This document shows, piece after piece, positions 1 through 5,147 of a stretch of 5,147 nt of DNA. This stretch comes from Bacteroidales bacterium (GTDB lineage Bacteria > Bacteroidota > Bacteroidia > Bacteroidales > SMBSF77). Numbering within the stretch: position 1 is the stretch's first letter; the number at the start of each line of letters is the position of its first letter. The DNA lies in assembly GCA_021106655.1 (NCBI GenBank), contig JAIOTT010000098.1:1-5147 (forward strand), given 5' to 3'. The position numbers were made by a program, and so were the translations under genes. Under the pieces are notes generated by a model, which saw nothing but the letters and a program-made list of their open reading frames with translations, did no database searches and had not been told where the DNA came from.

Positions 1-291
1 AAAAACAGCAGAAAGGGTATCTGGTATACAGGTACAGGAACAATATTAACTGTATTTGCAGTATTTTTGTTAGCTGGTTTTAATAATACAGCTTATTATC
101 CATCAACATTTGATTTACAGAGTTCTCTTACGATACAAAACAGCTCTTCAAGTCAATTTACCCTAACGGTAATGAGTTATGTTTCTATCATGATTCCATT
201 TGTTATTGCTTACATATGGTATGCCTGGAGGTCAATCAACAAAAAGCAAATTACTAAAGAAGAGATGGAATTAACAGAACACAAGTATTAA
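1..291 (+). CDS. cydB: Cytochrome bd ubiquinol oxidase subunit II, C-terminal end (partial)
   Basis: This is the last 96 codons of a gene that begins before the window; the frame is open from base 1 and ends in TAA. Visible features are a hydrophobic helix (about residues 13-26 of the fragment), the motif GFNNTAYYPS followed by a serine-rich loop, SLTIQNSSSS, and a last transmembrane helix (MSYVSIMIPFVIAYIWYAW) ending in a short charged cytoplasmic tail. This order is typical of the CydB C-terminus in Bacteroidota. CydB pairs with CydA in the inner membrane to form cytochrome bd, which oxidises quinol and reduces O2 to water with high affinity. CydB itself carries no haem ligands that could be checked here. 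A 36-residue membrane protein gene follows after 17 bases and may be its partner. Family assignment is firm; cydA is presumably just upstream, outside the window. Confidence 0.93.
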   Translation, partial: KNSRKGIWYTGTGTILTVFAVFLLAGFNNTAYYPSTFDLQSSLTIQNSSSSQFTLTVMSYVSIMIPFVIAYIWYAWRSINKKQITKEEMELTEHKY

Positions 292-308
292 TTTAACAAT
301 TTATTATC

Positions 309-419
309 ATGAATTATTCTGAAGCAATAATGTGGTTTTTAAGCTGGCCTGTATTGATTTTTGTAGCATACAGAATCGTATTAGTCGCAATAAAGAAAAT
401 GAATTATCTAAATGACTAA
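309..419 (+). CDS. Small single-helix membrane protein, candidate CydX-like subunit of cytochrome bd
   Basis: A 36-codon open frame runs from ATG to TAA, starting 17 bases after the cydB stop on the same strand. The product begins MNYSEAIMWFLSWP and has one hydrophobic stretch (about residues 7-28, rich in W, F, V, I) with a basic end (R22, K29, K30) and a short polar tail. Single-helix proteins of 30-50 residues encoded at the end of cyd operons (CydX in Proteobacteria, CydS in Geobacillus) stabilise the oxidase at the CydA surface. Size, position, aromatic-rich helix and charge asymmetry fit such a role, but I see no sequence match strong enough to name it CydX, and the usual acidic residue after the CydX helix is absent. 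No Shine-Dalgarno sequence precedes it, as for most genes here. The gene is likely real but the function is inferred from context. Confidence 0.6.
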   Translation: MNYSEAIMWFLSWPVLIFVAYRIVLVAIKKMNYLND

Positions 420-422
420 ATC

Positions 423-448
423 AATTACGAATTACGAATTACGAATTA
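423..448 (+). repeat. Tandem 7-base repeat, unit AATTACG, 3.7 copies
   Basis: Three perfect head-to-tail copies of AATTACG (423-429, 430-436, 437-443) are followed by a partial copy AATTA (444-448). The array begins three bases after the stop of the small membrane protein gene and precedes the candidate promoter of the next group. Short AATTACG-type arrays are, from memory, common between genes in Bacteroidota genomes. No function can be read from the sequence. Confidence 0.8.
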
Positions 449-481
449 AAACAACAATACGAGAACTGAATTTCGACAACA

Positions 482-511
482 TCTGATTTAAACAATATAT
501 TGGTAAGTTTG
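482..511 (+). promoter_or_regulatory. Candidate Bacteroidota-type promoter for the 551-3615 gene group
   Basis: TAAGTTTG at 504-511 matches the Bacteroidota -7 element TAnnTTTG exactly. TCTG at 482-485 lies 18 bases upstream and differs by one base from the -33 element TTTG. A transcript would start near 517, leaving a leader of about 35 bases before the ATG at 551. The surrounding 131-base spacer holds no other clear signal apart from the tandem repeat, and no terminator hairpin for the cyd genes was seen. The call rests on pattern match only. Confidence 0.45.
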
Positions 512-550
512 ACTTGTTAAGCAACTAATATATCTTAATCTATAACAAAA

Positions 551-1963
551 ATGGAATTAACTGGTGAGAGCCCCAGGCATAAGGCTCTAAAAATTAATCT
601 TGAGCCAGATATTTTTGGCACTATTGCTGAAATTGGAGCAGGTCAGGAAGTTGCCCGTAGATTTTTTATTGCCGGAGGCTCCTCAGGAACTATCGCTAAA
701 ACAATATCAGCATATGATATGGCTTTAAGCGATAAGATCTATGGTCATTCTGATGACAAAAGATATGTTAGTAAGCAACGTCTCAGAAAAATGCTCAGCG
801 TTGAATTCGATTCTCTTACTGAGGTGTTGCATGATAAAAAGGGCGAGAAAACATGCTTTTTCGCCTTTGCCAATACAGTTTCTGCAATAAATTTTCGTAA
901 GGATAATGAACCACACGGCTGGATTGGTATCAAATATCAGCTTGAGCCAAAGTCGGAACCCAATGAAATAATAATGCATGTTCGCATGCATGAACAGGAT
1001 AACTTCTTGCAGCAACGTACTCTAGGAATATTAGGAGTTAACCTGATATATGGTGCTTATTACCACTACAATAAACCAAATAATTTTCTTCAATCCATAA
1101 TGGATTATATATCAACCGATCAGGTTGAGGTGGATATGATTACAATGTCTGGCCCGCAGCTCGATTATATTGATAACAGACTACTAGGTGTACAGCTTGT
1201 AAAAAACAAGATGACAAATGCTGTAATGTTCGACAGAAATATGAAAATGGGACAAGCTTCAGATATTTTCTATAAAAAAAATATTTTGTTTCTGAGGGGT
1301 AGTTTCAGGCCTATTACTTACGTCGGATTTGATATGATCAGAACAGGTTTCTCATTGTTTAAAAAAGACACAAAATCCACTAAAGAGAATACTCTTATAT
1401 TTTGCGAGTTAAGTCTTAATAACCTCTATGAAAAAGGCGCTTTAGATGAGCGTGATTTTCTAGACAGAGTTAAACTTCTTAGCGGAATGGGTATGAATGT
1501 TATGGTTTCAAGGTTCCAACACCATTACGAACTAGTTTCATTTTTTACACAGTTTAAAATTTCTAAACTTGGATTAGTCGCAGGCATTATTAACATGAAA
1601 GATGTTTTGAAAGATCGTTACTATACACATCTTAGAGGTGGAATACTTGAAGCAAGCAGCTTGTTACTTCCGAAAAACTTGAAATTATATCTTTATCCGG
1701 CAAAAAAAAGAAATTCAGAAGAATTATTAACTTTGGAGGGTTTGAACTTAAGTCCTGATATTAGAACTTTAATAAATTATTTTATACTCACAAAAAAAAT
1801 TGTTGAAATAAAAAACGTTAATGAAAAAAATCTCCATATATTTTCAAAAGAAGTCCTGAGGAAAATTCATAAAAATGACTCTGAATGGGAAAAAATGGTA
1901 CCAAAATATGTTTCGAAGATGATAAAAGCCAATAATATGTTTGGCTACAAAAACTTAAATTAG
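551..1963 (+). CDS. Conserved protein of unknown function (470 aa, soluble)
   Basis: I recognise this as a conserved family found widely in Bacteroidota but with no established function. From memory, public entries carry labels such as TonB-dependent receptor or nicotinate-nucleotide adenylyltransferase. Neither fits: there is no signal peptide, no beta-barrel pattern, and no HxGH nucleotidyltransferase motif. Conserved-looking blocks are LEPDIFGTIAEIGAGQEVAR (residues 17-36), the glycine-rich GGSSGTIAKTISAYDM (42-57), RYVSKQRLRKML (71-82), FFAFANTVSA (103-112), HGWIGIKYQ (122-130), QQRTLGILGVNL (154-165) and the C-terminal HLRGGILEASSLL (360-372). No transmembrane helix is visible, so a cytoplasmic place is likely. 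The ATG at 551 is the first in frame and lies about 35 bases after the predicted transcription start. The flavodiiron gene begins 13 bases after its TAG stop, so the two are probably co-transcribed. A link to oxygen or NO defence is suggested by that context only. Confidence 0.85.
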   Translation: MELTGESPRHKALKINLEPDIFGTIAEIGAGQEVARRFFIAGGSSGTIAKTISAYDMALSDKIYGHSDDKRYVSKQRLRKMLSVEFDSLTEVLHDKKGEKTCFFAFANTVSAINFRKDNEPHGWIGIKYQLEPKSEPNEIIMHVRMHEQDNFLQQRTLGILGVNLIYGAYYHYNKPNNFLQSIMDYISTDQVEVDMITMSGPQLDYIDNRLLGVQLVKNKMTNAVMFDRNMKMGQASDIFYKKNILFLRGSFRPITYVGFDMIRTGFSLFKKDTKSTKENTLIFCELSLNNLYEKGALDERDFLDRVKLLSGMGMNVMVSRFQHHYELVSFFTQFKISKLGLVAGIINMKDVLKDRYYTHLRGGILEASSLLLPKNLKLYLYPAKKRNSEELLTLEGLNLSPDIRTLINYFILTKKIVEIKNVNEKNLHIFSKEVLRKIHKNDSEWEKMVPKYVSKMIKANNMFGYKNLN

Positions 1964-1976
1964 TTGTATAATAATT

Positions 1977-3140
1977 ATGAAAGCAAAAAAAATTAAAGAA
2001 GGGATTTATTGGGTCGGTGCTATAGATTGGAATCTGCGCAATTTCCATGGATATCTTACTCAGAGAGGCACGACATATAATGCCTACCTGATAATTGATG
2101 AAAAAATAACATTAATAGATACTGTTAAATCTAATCTGAAGGATGAAATGTTAAAAAGGATATCAGATATTATTGATCCTTCAAAAATAGATTATATAGT
2201 TTCCAATCATGTTGAAATGGACCACTCAGGTGCTATTCCCGACATTATGGGCTTGGCTCCGGATGCAACAATTATCACGTGCCCTAATGGAGAAAAAGGG
2301 CTTAAGGCACATCATTTTCTGGGCTATAAATACAAGGTGGTTGAAACCGGAGAAAAAATAAATATTGGCAAAAGAAACCTTGAATTTGTGTTAACTCCTA
2401 TGGTTCACTGGCCGGATAATATGATTTGTTATGTTCCTGAAGAAAAATTGCTTTTCTCTAACGATTCATTCGGGCAGCACCTTGCTTCATCTGCAAGATT
2501 TGACGATGAGTACCCACTCGATATAATAATGCTTGAAGCAAGGAAATACTATGCAAATATAGTTTTACCCTATTCTAAACCCGTACAAAAAGAAATTGAA
2601 GCTGCAAAAACATTGGATATAGAGATAATTGCACCCAGCCATGGAATTATATGGAGAAAATATGTAAAAGAAATATTTTCAGAATATATAAAATGGGCAT
2701 CCAGTGTTACTGAGAAGAAAGCCATAATTATTTACGACACAATGTGGCATTCAACTGAAAAGATGGCGTTTGCAATTCAGGAAGTATTTGAGGACAAAGG
2801 TTATATTGCACCGGTTATCAGTCTTCAGCACAATCATATGTCGGATATAATGACAGAAATTATAACAGCTGAATATATCTGTGTTGGCTCCCCTACTCTG
2901 AATAAAAACATTTTACCGACCGTCGCAGCTTTTCTAACATATCTGCAGGGTCTGGCTCCTTCAAACCGAAAAGCTATCGCTTTTGGTTCTTATGGATGGG
3001 GCGATAAAAGTATTCCGAAAATCACTGAATACTTTGAAAATTCCGGATTTGAAATAATAGATACTTTTAAGGTAAAGTTCATACCGACTGAAGAATATCT
3101 GAAAAATATGCAAGAAACACTGAATGAAAAAATTAAATAA
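1977..3140 (+). CDS. FprA-type flavodiiron protein (A-type flavoprotein, O2/NO reductase)
   Basis: This cytoplasmic enzyme reduces O2 to water or NO to N2O at a non-haem diiron site fed by FMN. The N-terminal metallo-beta-lactamase-like domain (about 1-245) has the full ligand set: H78, E80, D82 (in HVEMDH, 78-83), H144 (in MVHWPD), D163 (in SNDSFG) and H222 (in PSHG). H24 in NFHGY matches the histidine near the site in other class A members. The C-terminal flavodoxin domain (about 248-387) has the FMN phosphate loop YDTMWHSTEKMA (253-264) and the later loops VGSPTLNK (303-310) and FGSYGWG (336-342). At 387 residues it is a standard class A protein with no rubredoxin or flavin reductase fusion, so electrons must come from a separate rubredoxin or similar donor not seen here. 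It lies 13 bases after the 470-residue protein and 19 bases before the ferritin-like gene. O2 versus NO preference cannot be told from sequence. Confidence 0.96.
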   Translation: MKAKKIKEGIYWVGAIDWNLRNFHGYLTQRGTTYNAYLIIDEKITLIDTVKSNLKDEMLKRISDIIDPSKIDYIVSNHVEMDHSGAIPDIMGLAPDATIITCPNGEKGLKAHHFLGYKYKVVETGEKINIGKRNLEFVLTPMVHWPDNMICYVPEEKLLFSNDSFGQHLASSARFDDEYPLDIIMLEARKYYANIVLPYSKPVQKEIEAAKTLDIEIIAPSHGIIWRKYVKEIFSEYIKWASSVTEKKAIIIYDTMWHSTEKMAFAIQEVFEDKGYIAPVISLQHNHMSDIMTEIITAEYICVGSPTLNKNILPTVAAFLTYLQGLAPSNRKAIAFGSYGWGDKSIPKITEYFENSGFEIIDTFKVKFIPTEEYLKNMQETLNEKIK

Positions 3141-3159
3141 ATAAAATTAAACCTTAATC

Positions 3160-3615
3160 ATGAAAGAATTTAAAACAATAAACGACATTCTGGATTTTGC
3201 TATAAACGCTGAGCAAAATGCAGTTGATTTTTACACTAAGCTGGCAAACAACTCCGAAAATGAAGCAATGAGTGAAGTTTTTGAACAATTTGCCAAGGAA
3301 GAAAAAGGCCACAAAGCACGATTGTTAAAGATCAAAGAAACTGAAGCTTTTGAATTTAAAGATGAAAAAGTAACTGACTTAAAAATTGGAGATTATATTG
3401 TAAAGGTTGATATCACACCTGACATGACCTATAGAGAAGCTCTGATACTTGCAATGAAAAGAGAAAAATCTGCCTTTAAATTATATTCTGACTTATCGGC
3501 AATTGCACCTAATACAAGTTTACAACAAATATTCCTCTCCTTAGCTCAGGAAGAAGCTAAACATAAACTTCGTTTTGAAATCGAATACGACGATTATATT
3601 CTTGAGGAAAACTAG
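3160..3615 (+). CDS. Rubrerythrin-type ferritin-like diiron protein without rubredoxin domain
   Basis: The 151-residue product is a four-helix bundle made of two similar helix pairs. The diiron ligands are all in place: E18 (AEQNAVDFY, helix A), E48 and H51 (EEKGH, helix B), E102 (MKREKSAFKLY, helix C) and E132 and H135 (EEAKH, helix D). A linker of about 40 residues (62-98) joins the halves. There is no cysteine at all, so the rubredoxin iron centre of classical rubrerythrin is missing; it belongs to the shorter COG1633-like group. Proteins of this type reduce peroxide or handle iron in the cytoplasm of anaerobes, although the activity of short members is less well known. The gene follows the flavodiiron gene by 19 bases and ends its operon, which faces pcm across 45 bases. 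The fold assignment is firm, the peroxidase role is inferred. Confidence 0.92.
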   Translation: MKEFKTINDILDFAINAEQNAVDFYTKLANNSENEAMSEVFEQFAKEEKGHKARLLKIKETEAFEFKDEKVTDLKIGDYIVKVDITPDMTYREALILAMKREKSAFKLYSDLSAIAPNTSLQQIFLSLAQEEAKHKLRFEIEYDDYILEEN

Positions 3616-3660
3616 ATATAGTAATTAGTTGATTCGTAGTTGAGTAGGGAGAACAAAAAG

Positions 3661-4359
3661 TCAATCATTCTTTTGATCTCCTGTAAAAGGAACAAAACGA
3701 ACAGGTAGTTTTCTTTTTGATTTGATCTTTCCATTTGATTTTTCAACAAGGGTCAGATGCTGAATATTGTATGGAGAGCCAACAGGTATTATCATCTTAC
3801 CACCATCCTTAAGCTGTTCGATCAAGGGTGGTGGAATTTTATCAGGAGCAGCTGTAACAACAATTGCATCATAGGGAGCATGTTCTTCCCAACCAATATA
3901 ACCATCTCCTATCTTTACAAAAACATTATCATAATTCAACTCTTTTAAAGTTTTTTTTGCTCTCTCCCCCAGTTCTTTAACGATCTCAACAGTATAAACT
4001 TCATCAATAATCTCAGCCAGAACAGCGGCCTGATAACCTGAACCTGTTCCTATTTCCAATACTTTTTTACAGCTGGAAGGATTTATCGCCTCAGTCATAT
4101 ATGCCACAATATATGGTTGAGAAATAGTTTGTCCGTAACCAATTGATAAAGGCCGGTCTTCATATGCACTTTTCATGGAGCTTAATGGTACAAATAAATG
4201 TCGGGGAACAGCAAGCATTGACCGTAATGTTGCAGTGTCGCGAACACCACGTCGTTCAATCTGCTGTTCAACCATTTTTTTTCTTGCCGCCATATAAGCA
4301 TCTCCTCCCGAATTCATGCATAATAACAAAGAAAAGAAAAATATGATCAGAGTATACAT
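3661..4359 (-). CDS. pcm: Protein-L-isoaspartate(D-aspartate) O-methyltransferase, with hydrophobic N-terminal extension
   Basis: Pcm uses S-adenosylmethionine to methylate isoaspartyl residues in aged proteins and so starts their repair. Family motifs are clear: the substrate/SAM segment GYGQTISQPYIVAYM (74-88), SAM motif I VLEIGTGSGYQAAVLA (100-115), the acidic end of strand 2 in VYTVEIV (121-127), motif II PYDAIVVTAAP (162-172), GGKMIIPVG (186-194) and the closing RFVPFTG (221-227). The stop is TGA. From this ATG the protein is 232 residues and starts with a hydrophobic stretch (residues 4-14) that could be a signal peptide or anchor, though it has no basic residue before it and no proper lipobox at C14. 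An internal ATG (codon 23, 4291-4293) follows a strong Shine-Dalgarno-like sequence and gives 210 residues, close to the 208 of E. coli Pcm. The upstream start is six bases after the TPR gene stop, so the two are likely co-transcribed. The enzyme is certain, the start is not. Confidence 0.95.
   Translation of the reverse strand: MYTLIIFFFSLLLCMNSGGDAYMAARKKMVEQQIERRGVRDTATLRSMLAVPRHLFVPLSSMKSAYEDRPLSIGYGQTISQPYIVAYMTEAINPSSCKKVLEIGTGSGYQAAVLAEIIDEVYTVEIVKELGERAKKTLKELNYDNVFVKIGDGYIGWEEHAPYDAIVVTAAPDKIPPPLIEQLKDGGKMIIPVGSPYNIQHLTLVEKSNGKIKSKRKLPVRFVPFTGDQKND
4302..4309 (-). promoter_or_regulatory. Shine-Dalgarno-like sequence inside pcm, before an internal ATG
   Basis: The minus strand reads GGGAGGAG here, then eight bases, then ATG at 4293-4291 (codon 23 of the long pcm frame). 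Sequence and spacing are those of a strong ribosome binding site. The other genes in the window have none, which fits Bacteroidota, so this may be chance from the codons for Ser-Gly-Gly-Asp. It would decide the start in favour of a cytoplasmic 210-residue enzyme if used. Confidence 0.4.
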
Positions 4360-4365
4360 TTCATA

Positions 4366-5064
4366 TTATTTAGCTAATTCTGCCTTTTTCCGGTATTCTT
4401 CAGCTTTTTGTATATCCCCTATATTTCCGTATAAAATCGACAGATTTAATAATAGGTTTGCATCATTGGGTTGTAACTCCTCTGCAAAGTTAAAATATTT
4501 TATTGCATTAGTAACATCACCCTTCATTGCATAAACTATACCCAAATTACTCAAAACAGAAAAATCCTCAGGGTTAAGCTTAAAAGCTTTATTCAGGTAT
4601 ATCAGTGCATTGTCCGGATCATTCAGGTATTTCCCATATATCTCCCCCATCATATAATGTGCTGCAACATTACTCGGATCAAGCCTTATCAATCGGGTTA
4701 AATCGTTCAAAGCATCATTATATAGTCCCTTACTAATTAACAAATGATACCTTTGCTTTAAGGCATCCTGATAATCAGGAAAGATCTTAAGTGCCTTACT
4801 AAAATCTGCCAGAGCAGCATCCTTATCTTCAATTGTCATATAATAAATTCCCCTGTTAAGATAAGGTAGTTCAAGATTGGGATTTTTCATGGCTACATCC
4901 CCCCAGAAAGTTCCCCTGGTCTTCCATATCTGGGTCCTCTCAAATGTAATAACACAAAAAACAATTAGGATGATAACAGAAAGTATAATTACAAAAACTC
5001 TCATTATAGCTCTGGATTTGCTATTATAAATATTATCAAACCCAAGGCCAGCAAGGTAAAACAA
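4366..5064 (-). CDS. TPR-repeat protein, C-terminal part of a GT-C/PMT-like membrane protein
   Basis: The open frame gives up to 232 residues from TTG at 5064, or 212 from the ATG at 5004 (codon 21). A membrane helix (about residues 20-41, IMRVFVIILSVIILIVFCVI) is followed by the linker ERTQIWKTRGTFWGDVAMKN and then about five TPR units from residue 66 to the end, e.g. LNRGIYYMTIEDKDAALADF, ALIYLNKAFKLNPED and NLGIVYAMKGDVTNAIKYF. The helix, the R-x-x-x-W linker and the TPRs are arranged as in the C-terminal part of bacterial polytopic membrane proteins with a GT-C/PMT-like (TMTC-type) glycosyltransferase domain plus TPRs. The same frame continues upstream to the window edge with fitting sequence, but a TGA at 5065-5067 interrupts it, so TTG is probably not a natural start. 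Nothing shows the donor or target of the presumed glycosyltransferase. pcm follows after six bases. TPR identity is firm, the parent family is inferred. Confidence 0.8.
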   Translation of the reverse strand: MFYLAGLGFDNIYNSKSRAIMRVFVIILSVIILIVFCVITFERTQIWKTRGTFWGDVAMKNPNLELPYLNRGIYYMTIEDKDAALADFSKALKIFPDYQDALKQRYHLLISKGLYNDALNDLTRLIRLDPSNVAAHYMMGEIYGKYLNDPDNALIYLNKAFKLNPEDFSVLSNLGIVYAMKGDVTNAIKYFNFAEELQPNDANLLLNLSILYGNIGDIQKAEEYRKKAELAK

Positions 5065-5147
5065 TCATATTGATGCTATATAAAAATACCTGACAGCAGC
5101 GATCGCCGATCCTACAGATAATATCTGCAGGACGGGAAATATACTTA
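5065..5147 (-). pseudogene. Upstream part of the GT-C/PMT-like TPR gene, cut off by an in-frame TGA
   Basis: In the frame of the TPR protein, the minus strand reads 26 sense codons from the window edge, ending RYFYIASI, then TGA (5067-5065), then LFYLAGLGF. The peptide before the stop (PVLQILSVGSAIAAVRYFYIASI) resembles the loop and helix that precede the TPR region in TMTC/PMT-like proteins, where the text typically runs RYFY..SIGLF. Glycine is therefore expected at the stop, and one base change (GGA to TGA) explains it. The gene is either truncated by a nonsense mutation or the base is a sequencing error. Most of the gene lies beyond the window. Confidence 0.6.

Noticed and set aside
674..706. 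Glycine-rich GGSSGTIAKT in the 470-residue protein as a Walker A motif
   Set aside because: The GxxxxGK[ST] spacing is not met because alanine stands directly before the lysine and the glycines are misplaced.
979..996. Inverted repeat TGTTC-8 bases-GAACA inside the 470-residue gene
   Set aside because: It lies within well-formed coding sequence (HVRMHEQ), is only 5 bases per arm and needs no other explanation.
725..1015. Reverse-strand open frames over the 470-residue gene, and plus-strand frames over pcm and the TPR gene
   Set aside because: They lie opposite clearly conserved coding regions, have no family resemblance and are explained as shadow frames.
1967..1972. TATAAT before the flavodiiron gene
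   Set aside because: It ends four bases before the ATG, so it cannot serve as a -10 element for that start, and Bacteroidota use a different -7 element. AT-rich spacing explains it.
3610..3630. AACTA/TAGTT arms as a terminator between the convergent genes
   Set aside because: Arms of five mostly A/T bases with an 11-base loop and no T run; too weak. The 45-base space shows no convincing terminator for either strand.
4357..4368. ATG at 4364-4362 as a start overlapping the TPR stop
   Set aside because: It is out of frame with pcm and leads to no useful product.

Overview
This is an AT-rich 5.1 kb stretch that most likely comes from a member of the Bacteroidota. The evidence is the CydB C-terminus type, starts without Shine-Dalgarno sequences in most genes, a Bacteroidota-style promoter (TCTG, 18 nt, TAAGTTTG) before the second gene group, and the family of the 470-residue protein. 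The phylum call is inference from sequence style. The gene content (cytochrome bd oxidase, flavodiiron protein, rubrerythrin-like protein) suits an anaerobe or microaerophile that must dispose of oxygen.

Layout, plus strand: bases 1-291 are the 3' end of cydB (cytochrome bd oxidase subunit II). A previously easy-to-miss 36-residue single-helix membrane protein follows at 309-419 and may be a CydX-like accessory subunit. A 131-base spacer holds a tandem 7-base repeat and a candidate promoter. Three tightly spaced genes follow (gaps of 13 and 19 bases): a conserved 470-residue soluble protein of unknown function, an A-type flavodiiron protein with all diiron ligands, and a two-half ferritin-like (rubrerythrin-type) protein with no rubredoxin domain. 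They look like one operon for reducing O2, NO or peroxide in the cytoplasm, next to the bd oxidase, which consumes O2 at the membrane.

Minus strand, convergent with the above: a TPR gene (4366-5064, continuing in frame to the window edge) lies six bases upstream of pcm (3661-4359), which encodes protein-L-isoaspartate O-methyltransferase. The TPR gene is the C-terminal part of a larger GT-C/PMT-like membrane protein. Its frame is open to the window edge apart from one TGA at 5065-5067, at a place where glycine would be expected. Pcm carries a hydrophobic N-terminal extension, while an internal ATG preceded by a strong Shine-Dalgarno-like sequence would give a normal-length cytoplasmic enzyme.

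The window does not show an obviously new system. The points most worth checking are the in-frame TGA, the two possible starts of Pcm, the unknown 470-residue family in an oxygen-defence operon, and the tiny protein after cydB.
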